Assembly (NCBI GenBank): GCA_020746105.1
Contig: CM036622.1
Location: 10,109,487 to 10,173,486, forward strand
Direction of reading: 5' to 3'
DNA length: 64,000 nt
Source of the DNA: Trogon surrucura
Lineage: Eukaryota > Chordata > Aves > Trogoniformes > Trogonidae
Shown in pieces: positions 12,291-25,329 of this stretch. Each line of letters opens with the position of its first letter. Within the stretch, counting starts at the first letter, position 1. The notes under the pieces were generated by a model that saw nothing but the letters and a program-made list of their open reading frames with translations, searched no databases and had not been told where the DNA came from. The translations under genes and the position numbers were made by a program.

Positions 12291-12562
12291 CTATGTCACC
12301 TTCTTGGTGGAACACCCATTAATTCCCTTGAAGTGTTCTATGGATGTTTCCCCGCTGGCTCCTGCTACCGCGGGAGCCCCTGGTTTATCTCTGCAAGACT
12401 TTAACTGTGCTGCTGTGTCCCCAGCTCGCCTCAGAGAAACCGACTGAAGGCCTTTAGTAGCACCCTGCAGGTGCCCTTGAGAATGCATGACGTGCACACC
12501 AAAATCCTAGGTCATCACAGCTAGGACCAGAGGCGTCATGCCAGGGACTGAGTTTAATCCAA

Positions 12563-12753
12563 GAATCATAGAATCATAGAATGGCCTGGGCTGGAAGGGA
12601 CCTTAGAGATCATTTTAATCCAACCTCCCTGTTGTGGGCAGGGACGCCACCTCTCGACTAGTTCGGGCAACACACGTGAGAACTGAACAGGAATCGAACC
12701 CGCGACCTCTGGTGTTTCAAGCACCACGCTCAACCCACTGAGCTAAACCGGCC
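12563..12753 (-). mobile_element. tRNA-Ile/CR1 hybrid SINE (TguSINE1-like)
   Basis: Read on the minus strand, the element opens with GGCCGGTTTAGCTCAGTGGG, continues through an anticodon-arm region TGGTG-CTTGAAA-CACCA and reaches GTCGCGGGTTCGATTCC. This closely follows nuclear tRNA-Ile, although the anticodon position now reads TGA and the 3' acceptor strand does not pair with the 5' one, so it is not a functional tRNA gene. After a short linker it passes into a CR1-type 3' end (GGAAGGTTGGATTAAAA-like text, then GGTCCCTTCCAGCCCAGGCC and ATTCTATGATTCTATGATTC). A tRNA head with a CR1 tail is the structure of TguSINE1, known from passerine birds and believed to be mobilised by CR1 reverse transcriptase. 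The structure is seen directly; the family name is from memory. Confidence 0.75.
12690..12745 (-). promoter_or_regulatory. Internal RNA polymerase III promoter of the SINE (A and B boxes)
   Basis: On the minus strand the A box reads TAGCTCAGTGGG (12745-12734) and the B box reads GGTTCGATTCC (12700-12690), both close to tRNA consensus. Spacing is that of a tRNA without intron. The boxes look intact, so pol III initiation near 12753 is conceivable, though nothing shows present activity. Confidence 0.7.
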
Positions 12754-15060
12754 CTCCTCAAGAAGCTCCAGGGCAGAACATTTTGCTTATAAGAAACTAA
12801 ATCTGGAGTGGGAACAAAGCTACGGGAGTCTGTGCTGGTGCAGCCGAGAGCAAACCATGCCTGTAGTCTGCAGATTACAACCATGCGGGTGCTTTAGTGA
12901 TTATTTTTATCTCATCTCTAAGCAAGGAAGAATTGTGTTAAATGAATGAAAATAATACAAGGGAGCTCAGGACCTAGTGTGGACTGGGAGTGTCCTGTGC
13001 TCAGGGTGGTGTTACTGGTACCCACAGCCTGTGGACAGAGCTGCCCAGGCAGCACTGCTGGCAGAGGGACATCTGCCCTTTCGTCCTTCTAACCCTGCAA
13101 CACAGGACTGTGTTTGAGCAATTCTGCTGAAAATAAGGGAAAAAACAATCACCCAGCCACAGCTGGTGTCTCCCTCCTCCTCTCTCACATAGCTGCTGTT
13201 GCCATGGCAGCAGCCATGGCTGTTGGAGGATGCTCTCGAGGGCCTCCTCCTTCTCCTCCTCCTCCTCACCTGCTGTACCCACCACCCCAGGAGCATCAGG
13301 CTGCTCCCACGGAGGAGTCAGAGGCAGGTTCCTTTACTGCCTTCCCCAGAGAGCACTGGGTCTCCCCTCGCCCAGACCCTCTGCAGCAGCACGGCCGTTT
13401 TGCTGACCATTGGCAACCCCACACAACAGCAGCACAGTGGCTGCTCTTACTGCAGAGTTACCTCCCAACCTCTTGGTCCAGTCCTGTGCAGGTAATTGCT
13501 AAACGTGTTCTTGCACTTGGCAGGTATAAGAGCATTTTGCAGGGTGACAGCATTTCTTTGTCATTTTCAGACTCGGAGAATGTGTTTTCCTTTCCTCTCA
13601 GTGTGACAATGGAGAAATATGCCTGCTTTTGCCCATTTTTATGCCTTCATCAGACAGTGAGAATCAGTAAGGGTTGTGCACTTAATTCTCCTAGTTCTTC
13701 CTCAAGACTGCGTCAACTTTCCTGTTTCAATTGCTAAGCTGTACCACTGAATTTGGACCAGCTGAGAGACGCTCTGCTTGATGTTAACCATGGCAAAACC
13801 AAGTATGTCCAAGTATTTGTGCAATCCACTTCCAACTTTTCTCACTTCTTTTCAATTCTTCTCTAACTTCCTTTCATTTATTTTCTAACTAGCTGAAGGC
13901 CTGGATCAGACCTAAGTATAAGTTTAAATTAGGCTTGTGGTTGTGAGTTGTTGCAGCAGGCAAAGGGGTTGTTGAGGCAGGCAAATACTCTGGTGCAGGT
14001 ATTGCCTTCTTACTGCCTTATACTGTGGGTGGTTCTCATGCATAGGGGATGAGAAAAAGGATGACCTAAAAGTCCTGATGGCAGCTGTACAGGAAGAGAA
14101 GATTTCTCCATACAGGAGAAATTCTTGGACTTCTTGTCTTCATGTTCGACTGTATTTGTTCTCTTTCTGCCCCCATGGAAATTTTCAGCTTTGAGAATAA
14201 TTATAGAAGTTGACATTATAAACTTTGACTTGTTTTAGAGTAAAAAAATACTTTGAAAAATACTTTCCTGTTAGAATCCAGACTAAAGCTAGACCGTCCA
14301 TTCTCTGGGAAATTCAGACCAAAAAAAAAACCTCAAACAACTTATGAAATTCCCCTCAGCAGGGATTTTCTTAAAGGAAACAATTATAAAACTATCAAAA
14401 CCGTCTCACTTCAAGGCTTTCAGAAGGAAACATCACTGGGGGAGTTCAAGCTCTGATATCCACGAGGCACCTCTTCCCCGGCTTCCTACTGTGGGACCCA
14501 GTTCTGCCCTTGGACCCCCGCAGCCATGCGAGTCCTGGTTGATGACCTGCAGCCACAAAGGTTTTCGAGCTTATGGTCTCCATCTGGCAGACCTGAAGCT
14601 TTTTCAGCCCCCAGGATTTTGATGATTGCTAAGTTTCGCAAAGAGAGTTGGGGAGAGGGTGAGCTGGCAGGAAAGCAGACGGTGCTCTGCTGGAGCCCGT
14701 GCAAGGTGAGTGAAAATCACCATCCCTTTTCTTGAATGGGCAATTTTCAATAGAAAATTGGTTTTGTCAGATTTTTTCTGCCCAGCTCTTCCCTGTGGGC
14801 TTTTAGTCCTGGCTCTCCATACCCCTACCCTTCCCTGGGAACCTGGCGTCCTGCCCAGCCTGAGAGTGCCATGAACAGCAAACTCTCCTGTCTGGTGGAC
14901 CCACTGAATTGCAGAAGTCCAGGAACGTGATCTTTCAGCCAGTCTGGGACAAGCAGCTGAGAGCTTTCTAATGGGAAGTGAGAGGCTGAGTTTACAAGAT
15001 ACTGATCCTACAGCACTCAGTAGTCACTGTACCAGCATTTCCAGCTACAATTTTGAGTAT
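12754..15060. other. Non-coding unique DNA with one GC-rich patch
   Basis: No gene recognised. A GC-rich patch at about 13000-13500 contains a CCT-rich tract (13242-13270) and two GCCATGGC palindromes (13201-13208, 13213-13220). It holds long overlapping open frames on both strands, including a 207-codon plus-strand frame from 13114. Low complexity, both-strand openness and lack of any domain argue against a gene. Confidence 0.55.
13242..13270. repeat. CCT-rich low-complexity tract
   Basis: A polypyrimidine tract of CCTCCTT/CTCCTC units. It explains the proline/leucine-rich and glutamate/arginine-rich frames read through it on either strand. Confidence 0.8.
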
Positions 15061-15246
15061 TCATAGAATCATAGAATCATAGAATGTTAGGGATTGGAAG
15101 GGACCTCGAAAGATCATCAAGTCCAATCCCCCTGCCAGAGCAGGAATGCCTAGATTATGCTACACAGGAACGTGTCCAGGCAGGTCTTGAATGTCTCCAG
15201 AGAAGGAGACTCCACAACCTCTCTGGGCAGCCCGTTCCAGTGTATT
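15061..15246 (-). mobile_element. 5'-truncated CR1 LINE fragment
   Basis: It begins on the plus strand with three tandem TCATAGAATC-type repeats (the CR1 3' terminus in reverse), then AATGTTAGGGATTGGAAGGG and the usual 3' UTR. It proceeds into CTCCACAACCTCTCTGGGC and CCCGTTCCAGTG, where similarity stops near 15246. It retains only the last roughly 185 bases of a CR1. Unlike the copy at 9465, it keeps the continuous consensus across the CTCCACAACC...GTTCCAG region. The plus-strand frame through it is only the reverse of the element, not a gene. Confidence 0.9.
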
Positions 15247-18200
15247 GGACAGGGATGTTGCTCAAAGGTTCCGTTTTTTTGAATGGCAAGGGCTTTTCAG
15301 TTCTGAAGCAACACTGTGAGTTTTTTTCTCCAAATCCATCTCTTTCTCTAGGGAAGGGAGATAGTTTTCATTACTACTTTCATGGAGCTGAGAACCCTAC
15401 TGTCAAAAAGAAAACCAAATCTTTTTGGATTAAAATTGGATTAAAATGACCATGTGGAGGTGGACTGGATATAGCTTTTACAAAACAGACAGTGAGTCTT
15501 TAAAGAAAATCTTTGTGTTTGCCACAGCCAAGGTTGTATCTCAATAATATTGTCTTGCATTAAGGCTTTACAGGACTTAGATGTTATCTGTCCTAGGATT
15601 TCTGTTGCCAGCTTCAAACTGAAATAAACCATATTGGTGCAAGCCATGCTTAGCATTAACACTTTTTTTATTGTTATTTTTTGCACTGGACACTCTATTA
15701 GTGCTGCTACATCAATTTAGTAAAGAGTGTGCTGCAAGCAAGTCATTTAATAGGAAACCCAGAAATATTCAGAGATGGCTTAAGCCAGAAACTTTTATTG
15801 CTGCTACTGACGGTGCCATCCTTAAAAGGGAAGAGAGACCACATATTGAAATGCCTATGGTCACTTAGTGTTGTACCACAGTTCTCATGATAAGCTTTTG
15901 CTGTTGTCCAGGAAATCTGGCAATTCCAGTCTATGCTGTTCTGATGCTACTAGGGAGTGTTTTTAACCCAGAAATGGAAATTATGATAATGGCCCAAGTG
16001 GTGCTGGTATATCCCCTGTCTCTATCAGGCGGGAGCAATTGGCTGATACTTGAAGGAATTACTCTGAGTGCTTCTACTGTACTGCATATTCTGTAGATGG
16101 GTTGTTGGAAAGTTCTGTTATTAAAACTAGTCGGTCCTAAAGCACATGTTCTCTCATGTTGACACAACACCGACATTACCATGGTGCACTTGAGAAAAAT
16201 CAACATCTTCATTAAAATTATGCTAATCCTGGGAACTGCTAACCTATATGGCATCAGTTGTACAAATTAGCCATTTTATGAATAATATTAAAATGAGCAC
16301 GATACTAGCCAAATTAAAGAAAAAAGCATTTCAAGAGATATTTATAATTCTGAAGCAGAGGTGCTGGTGACATTATCATTATTATTAGAACACTACTTGC
16401 AGTACTTCTGCTCTGGAGGGGATAAAGAAGGGAAGCAGTCTAGCATATTATAGATAGTTAAGGAATTTCCTGCTCCTTTATCAGCCATCTGGAATAAGTC
16501 AGATCAGCTGGGAGTCAATAAAAAGGAAAAGACTTAGTAGCCTAGCAAAAAGCAAAATCATCACCTCAAAGAATAGAAACCTACTCCTAAAGTCACAACT
16601 AAGGCAGGAGTGCTCATGTGCAAGTGTAGAAGAAAAAAGGTCTCAAAAGAATTACCCAGGGGTGAAGGAAATAAGTGTATGAGCTATTAACATTAAGTAT
16701 TCTCTTCTGGATTGGTCTTTCAAGCAGTTATATTTTAAAATAATAATTCAAAAGATATGGCTCATAAAAATTGTCCCTCCTGCTTGGGAACATGATTTTA
16801 AGACCTGATTTATTTTGTTTGCTTAACTCTGTTGTATTAATTGGTTGCTAATAGTCTGCTAAATCGAATAACAAGCCCCTTGATGGGAATAAAGTATATT
16901 TTCAGATCTGTAAACCATTAGACATCATTTAGTCACTAAAATCAAGTCAACCTAGGCAGATTACACTGGAGTATTGAGCATTCAGGTGTTTGAGACCAAA
17001 GCCTGGGCTGTGGGTAATAGCATTACTGTGCATAATAAGTAAACCTTTTGCAGGAAACCAGTGAGATATGTCGGAGTAATGGTGATGAGGTGGGAGATCA
17101 GGCAGGGAAGGGAAAAATGGAGGCTAGTACAAATGTTTCATTTCTCACCTGAAATCTCTCACTCTGATGATGCTGAACGATACTGGACATGGCAAAAGTT
17201 CTGTTCTGAGCCCCTGAACTGTGATTTAGGTTTTAGACATTGCCATTAATTATTGAAACTCAGAAGGCTGCAAAAACATCTTGATTCATTGGCAAACTGA
17301 CAAACATATGGTGTGTTTTGCAAACCTTTAAGTTTCTGTTCATAGGAGGAGAACATTAATTGCATACAAATTCTACTGGGAGTTTTGAAACCAGCCGTCG
17401 TTAACACTGTTAGATGTCGTATGTGGGAAGCTCAGTGCATCTTAAAAATTCAGAGCTTTTGTAAAACTTTTGAGAAGGAAAGTGCAGTAAACTGAAAGAA
17501 GAGCATAAGAGTATCTGATGCTATTTGCTATGGTGTATCAAGAGCTTTGCTTATTGATTGATAGTCTGGATGGTAAGTTAATGTTTGCTTTGGTAGATTA
17601 ATATTTGTCAGCACTTGGAAACTGGCATTAGAATCTGTTCTGTGTTGCCTGTGGCCTCCTCCCAATTCTGCTTTGGTTATTTGATTGCCAGTTTGACATC
17701 TGGAATCCTATGAATGTCAAAACTTCAAGTCTAGATTCACTGAACACAGAGTTTAATCAGCATTGGCAATGGGCTTTAGATGGAGGAGATTGTGTTGTGG
17801 TTATTGGCACAACCCAGAAAGCCTCACCAGAGCATGCTGCAACACGTTGCGTAGAAGATAAATCACCCTCTTTTTCATCTAGGTTGTGGTATGGTGGCTG
17901 TTCTTCACCTAATGAAGAGGTACACTGTCCAGCTACCTCTCTGGTGGCAGACGGGTACATAGATACGGCACTACAGACAGACAGGGAGGGACAGGATCTT
18001 AGGGGCTGTTTTGACCAAGGGCTGTAGGATCATCATGCCTGGTAACCTGCCCAGCAGGTTTGCCTCGCATGCATTAATGAAGCTAGTGGAGCACTCACCA
18101 AAGGCCATAGCTTGCAGAATGATTATTCTGTTACGGCATGACTTCAAAATCTGGAGTGATGGAAGTTGTGATGTTGCCAACTCAACAGAAGGTCCATATG

Positions 18201-21200
18201 AGTGGCCTGTGAGCTTATCCTGTCGCCCCAGCATGCGTATCTGTGGGGCTCTGCACAGGGAGTCTCTGGGACACAGCACAGAAAAATCCTGGGCTGTGCT
18301 GTGGCACAAAGAACCTGTCCCATTCACCAAGTCATTTCTCCACATTGATTTGTGTTGTTGCTTTCCTACTTTTAAATGCCTTGAGCGACTCCTCTCTTTC
18401 AGAACGGTTAAATTCCTCATTGTTTAGCAACTTGTGCATAGCCCTAATGATTTCCCTGGTAAGGGCTATCACATTCAAACTCCATATTTCAGTTGCCAGT
18501 GGTCAAACTCCAGAAGCAAAGCAAATCTCGTTGTACTTACATGCACATCCTCAAAAACACTCTTCCATAGCAGTCTTTGAAGCTGCAACTGCTGGGTGGA
18601 TTTCCTTGCTTTCATCTTCCATCTCACATTCTTTATGTGTGTAAAATAGTTTAAAACTGAGCCCCAGTGTGCTTATAAAATGTCAGGTCATTGACAATAG
18701 TGGCACTCATTTGCTGTGGTCAATTTAGTACTAATAAGCTGAAACTGTTCTGTGGGGATTCTTCTACATGGAACATAAACTCCTTTTCCCTCACTTAAGA
18801 ACACTTTCCTATAAAATGATTGCAACCTAATAGTTTTCCTCCTCATTTTAGTAACTTGTCTCAGTCTATATTGGTGCTATTTCCCCCAACAGCTTTCCCT
18901 ATAAGCTTTATTTCAAGGCACCGAATCAATGATTACATGGTATGCAGTCCATTGAACTGTCCATCCTGGGAACCCAGCATGTAATATAGCCCCTAATATC
19001 CTAGTGCCACAGTAAAAGTAGAATTTACTGCAATAGGCTAAATTCAATGCTCAAACTCTTGGTTTTTAATTTTCTTTCTTTTCATCCAGATATCCTAAAA
19101 CAGGTGGGACATCTTCTCAGGTGCCTCTCAGAAATGCTGAGTCTGTGCATGGGTTTCCTGACCCTCTGCAAATGCAATAGCAGCAGTAAAAAAGATGTTT
19201 TGCATCCTCCTAAAGTCATTATTCACTCAGCTCTGAAGACTGGGCTCTGCATATATTAATCGCATTGGCCACTGCATCTCTTCCTTTCTTCCTTGTCATG
19301 TCCCTATATTCAGTGGAATACCCAAATTCATGTTGCTTTTGCTCTTTTTCCTTTTGCTTTCCCAGTTGTTCTGATACTGTAGTAAATCATTCTTCCATCC
19401 ATCTGAATCTCTTTCAGGAATGTGCTTTATGCTTATCCCTACACTGGTTTGCTGAAATCTGTAATAAAATAATCTAAACAGAACTGTAAACAAGACCTAG
19501 ACACCAATAAATCAGTGCAATTCATTCCTATCTCCTTCTGGTACCCTCTTTGCACAACGCATTACTTTCATCTCTGAGCAAGTCGTGTGACTGGTGCAAC
19601 TTCATGTACTCTTGACACTATAATTTCACCAACTGCTGATCAGACCTGCCTGATCATATATTGTGTATATGGGAAGTCATGGCTCAGTGGGGCTAAAACC
19701 TCTGGTTTAGCGGAATTATTATTAATAATCCAGTGTAAAGCTTTCCAGCAATGAAGCTAGCTTGTCTGATCTCTCTTCTACAGCATAAGTGGGATTTCTT
19801 GTCTTATACTCCAGGAAGGAATTATATCATTCCCTGATAAAATGACTCTTGTAATTTTATCCCCAATAGATTGACTGTGTGCCATCATTGACTTCCCGCA
19901 TATTCTGTGTGGCCATAAATAACCACCACTTCTACACGTAAAGTGGAGGAAGCACCGTCTTTCTGGCAGGCTCTGCTTTGCTATGAATTAAAAAAGAAAG
20001 ACTTCTTAATTTTATATTAATTAAACTAGTATTTTAACAATAATGTCATTGTCCTTATGTTTTCCTTAGCAGTAATCAGATTCCCCCTCGTGATAAACTG
20101 CCCGGCCTTCGGCCTCATAGCTTACCCACTTGTGAATTGAATTATTGCTTCATAAAACAGAGGGTTGATTATATAATCACTTAATTAAACGTTGTACTCA
20201 GTCATTGCTGAGCTATTCCTGAAATGCATTTGGCATCTGTACTCACCAGGCAAATTTAAACATTGGAAGAGTTATTTTTTTCAGATGTTCTTCTTTAAAG
20301 CTTATTATTTCCAGTGTTCCTTTGTCTGTGTGATCTGGTTGTTTTCCATGTGTCAAGCTCACTCTTAATCACAGCGGAGATGAAATGCTCTTTGTGTTCC
20401 TATCTGACTTATGGATTGCTGGCAGATTCTTGCTGTTATCATTTTGGAATTGTTTTCCTTGCTTCTGTTTGCAAAAGTACTCAGAGGTAAAGAGCCCGCA
20501 GTCACCTGTTCAGCAACTCAGTGCTGACCAGATATTCAGGACCTCACCAGCAGCCACGGAAATTGCTGTAATGAGCTGTGCATCTGACCTTGGAAAGGAA
20601 AAATCCAGCATTAGGCACAGCCCCAGGTGAATCCCTCCCCTTCCCAAGGGAGAAATACCAACGCCAACGTGCTCTCACAGGGTACAGTCCAGCTGATGTA
20701 GGTCCCAAGATGACAGGGGACATCACATAGCCTCTCATGAGCTCCTGCATCCTTGTCCAGAGTTTCACCCTGACAGGCTATGTGGTGTCACCCTTCAGAG
20801 AGTCAATGACCGGGAGGATAAGTGAAACACTGGCCGTGAGACTACACTTCTAAATTACATGAGCACACACAAAGAAGTGAAAAGCAGATTTGTGAAGACA
20901 AAATACTGAACATACTGCATATGAAACCTCTCAGTTTCCTTGTTTTACTTGAGCATTTCTTCAAGCCTTAGATGATATGTGTAGTACAGAGTTCATCGAC
21001 AAACTGTCTCTGCTTCAACATTTCCATCCTCCTGTCTGCTCCTGCCTCCACCACACTCCCTTACAGTTGTCTCTTTCATTTAAACGTGGTTTCGTCATAG
21101 GTTAGCGTGACCACATGCCCTTGCAATATGGTAGAGGTGCATAACTCTACTACAGCAGGACAGTGGACAAGAGGAGCCATCAGCAATCAATACTTCTTGA

Positions 21201-22383
21201 AGGGAAGTCCTATAGTCTTACCAGGACCAGTTCAGCTGTTCATTTTCTCTAAGACCTACCCTTAGACACAGCTGTCGGTTCTTTCTCTCTTACCAGGAGG
21301 CAGAAGATGCTCAACTTGTCAGTGTTCATAAGACTTTCTGCTCTGTCCTTTTCCAGCTTGGGTTTTGCCCTGTGCTACCTATGGGCTGAGCAGCCCAAAC
21401 TAGAGTTTACCTAAAGTTACCCAATCTTACCTCTGTTCTTCATCACTCTCCCACTTCTGTGGGTCTGGCTCAGTCTCCTGCCAGCTTTAATAGGACTCTT
21501 CCCATTAACATCTAGGGGAGCAAGACCTGATCAACGCAAAGAAATAGGGCAGAAGGCACAGGCTGACTTCAGCTTCATTTGTTTTACTGATGTGAAATGT
21601 GAATGCAAGGGTCTTTGCTCTCTCTGCTCTCAACCCTCTCAGAAACAGGGGTATCTAAGAGGGGAAGGCAGTAATATCATTTATACTGAAACAAAACCAG
21701 AATTTTCTTGAATGTGTTTTTACTCAACAATAAGCAGGTACAGCCACTGAAACAGCATGATTTCATTGCTGAATTAGACTCAGTATCACCCCCCTATTTC
21801 TTAATTTAAAGAATTTCTCTAGGTTACAAGACTCTGTGAGGACAAACTCCCTTTCATCAAGCTGAATCAGCCATGTTTTGGCTAAACATTGTATATTTTC
21901 AAATATATTTTCCCCTTGATCTTGTTTAATTATTTCCACAGGATTAACTACTTTCTACTGTGTGTCACTTTCCTCCACAGGAAGCTCTATGCTGGGTAGT
22001 ATGTCTTCTCTTATTATGCATTTGCTTGGAATATAAATTGCTTTTCAATCAGATCTTTGCATTTCTAACAACATCTTCTGTATTGCAGCAGGTGCTTTCC
22101 CTAGCGGTTACTTATATGGACTCTAATGGCATGTCATCTGTCTATGCAGGCACTTTGCTGCCAAATATGTAATAGAGGAATTTTCTACTAGCAGAAGCTT
22201 CTGGTAATTTTGGTTCTTTAAAGGCTGAGATTTTTTATGTATTTTTTTACATAGCTCATTTCACTGGACTTAAATATACTAAATTAGGAAAGTTTAAAAA
22301 GCCCTTCTGGAAATCTGATCTCATATCAAACCTCTTCCTTTTCTTCAATTTGGCTTCATGAGAAGGTTAAGAACTGTTGTGGG

Positions 22384-22398
22384 TTTTTTTTTTTTTTT
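22384..22398. repeat. Poly-T tract
   Basis: An uninterrupted run of 15 T. No retroposon body is recognisable beside it. Confidence 0.8.
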
Positions 22399-22760
22399 CT
22401 GTCCTATTTTTTAGACTCTAATAGAATGAGAGGCAGGAGATTGAACACAAATAGCTGCTTTTTCACACAATAAAGAGTTAAGCCATGAAACTCTTAACTA
22501 TGGGCTCTTGTGGAGTATAGACAGATTCAAAAGAGAACCAAACATGTCTGAAGAGCAGACCTTATGGTGGTTTTTTAATAAGTTGACATTGGTACAGCCT
22601 ATGTACCCTGAGCCCCTGCAGCCCCTGCTCTGGGACAGGGTCCTGGGTTGGATGCTGACTCCACATGGCCCAGGATCCTTGAAGATGATGACTCAGTATA
22701 ACCCGGGGGTATGGACCAGTCTGAGAGAAGTAATAACTAGAAAAAAACGCGTAGGGAAGT

Positions 22761-22808
22761 GTACAGTGGCACATATGGGAGGTTGTACAGTGGCACAGAT
22801 GGGAGGTG
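22761..22808. repeat. 24-bp tandem duplication
   Basis: GTACAGTGGCACATATGGGA plus four bases is followed immediately by a copy with two changes (CATAT to CAGAT, final T to G). Because 24 is a multiple of three, the frame across it reads CTVAHMGG then CTVAQMGG, which makes the frame look repetitive; this alone is not evidence of a gene. Confidence 0.85.
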
Positions 22809-25329
22809 CTTCCCGGACTCCAGGATTCTGTTCTGCCAAAAAAAAAGCTGCTGTCTTGGTGAGGCAAGCATGGCTGTTGAATGAAAGCAGGCGTCTGCCC
22901 TCCTCCAACCAAAAACAGGTTCAGAACTGAGGACACTGCTACCCAAAAGGAATGAGTGGTCTGTCTGCTGTTGGACCCCTTTTTTTTCTCTCATCGACTT
23001 GAGTTTCATTGATTTCAGGACATCAACTTATTCGTCCTTCAGTTAATCAATGCAGTGAGATGGTTGTTGCGGCAACACCGAGGTCATGGACTCTGCAACA
23101 GTTTAATTGTATGACTGGATGTAATGGGACAATTGCTCACGGTCTGCAGTGTAAAACCCATTTCCTCACCAGCAAACAAAGGTCTGCAATTCCTCAAAAT
23201 TCCAAAATGATCTTGTTAAGAATATTGTTGCTTTTTGTACAGTTTCCATAAATGAGGAAATTGCTTTTTTCCCTGTTGGGATTGCTTTCTTCTCATCCTG
23301 AAGAGTACCATGAAAGACAACAACAAAAAAAGAAAGAGATTTCTAGGAAGGATGAGAGTGAGGCTGGGAAGGAACAGAAATAACAAAATACCAGAACCAT
23401 TAGTGCCCATACACATCTATAACATCTCCTCTATAAGAAAGGGAGTGAAAGAGTCTTATTTTTTTTGTGGCATGATGTCAGCAATGACTATTGCCCTCTT
23501 TCATCTTTTTGCTCTGATGCCAAATCTCCTGTTACTCCCAGTAAAACGCTTACAAAATAGATTTGAGTTCTGCGTGGTGTTTTAGCTGCTGCAGGTAAGT
23601 TCACAAACAGGAAAAACAAACATCCGTGTGGCATTAGGTAGGTACATTCTCTTTAGGCCGCATGTGATAGAGGAATAAACATTTTCTGTGTACAGTGGGA
23701 CTTAAAAATAGAACTGCCGGGGAAAAAAATTATCCTCAGTCCATCCAGGGCACCATCATCTCTCTCCCTCTCTCCTTCTGTAGCTCCCAGAGGTCTGAGA
23801 CTACTCATACATGTTTTATCCTTTTGAGGTCGGTGTCTTTGTCACCTCTTGTACACCGGTCCCTGTGAAGTGGTGCCCATGCTGACCAAAGGGCAGGAGG
23901 GACTGAGATAATCCTTTTAGCCCTAAACTGTGCAGGGGCTGACAGCAGGACTGCAGTTAGGTGGTAGTAGTGATGCCATCGCTACTTGGACCTGCCTTGC
24001 CCGGTTCTTCGTCACAGCCTTAGGCAGGGCAGCATCGGCAGAGAGCCCTGGGGGAAAGGGTGCCAGCAGGAACCTTTAGAGCTGCCAAAAAACTCTGACA
24101 AGTTTGTGTCTTCGCTTGTTTTGCCCACCTGCACTAAATTGTCTCTGTGTGTGTGTATTCACAGTTAATTCATATCAACTTAGCTAATATCAACCATAGC
24201 TAATGGGTTCAGGGAAGTACAGAAAGACATGAAAAAATTAAAGCCTTCAGGAAGATAATATGAGCCCCAACTACACTAGCATGGGAGCAACTGGGAAAAG
24301 CCACACCACGGGCACGGTTTGGGGTTGATGATGCTCTGCTGCTGCCAGGCTGATTTTGGCTGCATTGAATTTCATACTGCGTGAAAATTACGCTTTTGGA
24401 CTGGATTTTAATTGAAACCAAGCTGTAAGGAGCTTGGGCTGAGGTTCTTAAGAATAAGAACAAGTCATAGTTGTAAAGGCACTGGCTTCATTACTTCCTT
24501 CACCAAAGCCTTTGACTTTTCTGCTCTGGATCTACCTTTTTCATACCCTTGTATTTCAGGAATAACTCCACTTGCACTTAATGCAATTAAATAAATACGG
24601 TGTGACTCAGAAAAGTATTTTGAGAATAAATCCTCTCTTCCATTTTACTGTTATCTCTTGGGAGAATGAATTCTAAAGGCTTTAGTGGCTGTAACACAAC
24701 ACAGTGGGGCACTTGTAAAACAAGGATTCCTCTTGGTTCAGAGATAGAAGTTCTTGCTGGATGGATCGCAAGGACCAGCTGGATGTTGTCACTTACCCAC
24801 ATTTACAGCTTTATCTTATAATCATTTCTATTTCCAGGATGTGATCATACCTATTAAAACAAGCAGAGTAAAACAAAAAAACATGCATGCAATCCATTGT
24901 AATAGAGAATGAAGGCAATTCTAAAAAACCCCAGATGGTGGAGCTACGCCATTGCGGGTGACAGTGCAGTGCTGGTCCAGTTTCCCTTCACAAGCTCTGC
25001 AGAAAAGAATCAGGAACAGCGTAGAAAAAGTTCCCAAATGTCTCTGCCATCATCTTGCAGATGTCGTCTTTCATAAAGAGCATGCACAGCTTTCTGCAAG
25101 TCTTTCTGAGGCAAAACTTTTGACTCTTCATTGTATGTTCTCTCTCCCTTCCAAAAATTACTGTTTACCTCTTCTTTTATTAGCGACTCAGTAATACGCA
25201 GTACATAATGGTAAGCAATTTATTATACATTCTGTAATGACAACATCGACACTGCATCAGAACTTTTTGCAATAGCAGTTTTAAAAATTTTTTTGCACAG
25301 AAAGAATGCTTTAGTTTGTTTTTTTCTGG

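Larger units (their letters stand above)
9465..12500 (-). mobile_element. Long decayed CR1 LINE retrotransposon
   Basis: A non-LTR retrotransposon of the avian CR1 family, read right to left. The 3' end at 9465 shows the degenerate terminal repeat (plus strand CACAGAATCACAGAAT), followed by the typical 3' UTR and ORF2 C-terminus. Recognisable ORF2 pieces in order are the start of the endonuclease (12290-12090), the endonuclease/RT linker (about 11413-10814) and the reverse transcriptase (10740-9665). Full CR1 elements are about 4.5 kb, so this copy lacks ORF1 and most of the 5' region; its 5' edge near 12500 is approximate. It is certainly inactive: several frameshifts and stops, an internal deletion near 9625, a 55-bp CR1 fragment inserted at 10600, and an unexplained block around 11640-11975. 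The SINE at 12563 lies just beyond its 5' edge. Confidence 0.9.

Noticed and set aside
12683..12753. A functional tRNA gene on the minus strand
   Set aside because: D arm, anticodon arm and T arm are recognisable, but the 3' acceptor strand does not pair with GGCCGGT and the sequence runs into a CR1 tail, so it is a SINE head.
13114..13737. 207-codon plus-strand frame
   Set aside because: It runs through CCT-rich low-complexity DNA, is open on the other strand as well, and has no domain, coding signature or plausible splice context.
22508..22936. Overlapping frames of 124-140 codons on both strands
   Set aside because: The plus-strand frame contains a 24-bp in-frame duplication that gives a repetitive look, but no family, start context or partner exon is recognisable.
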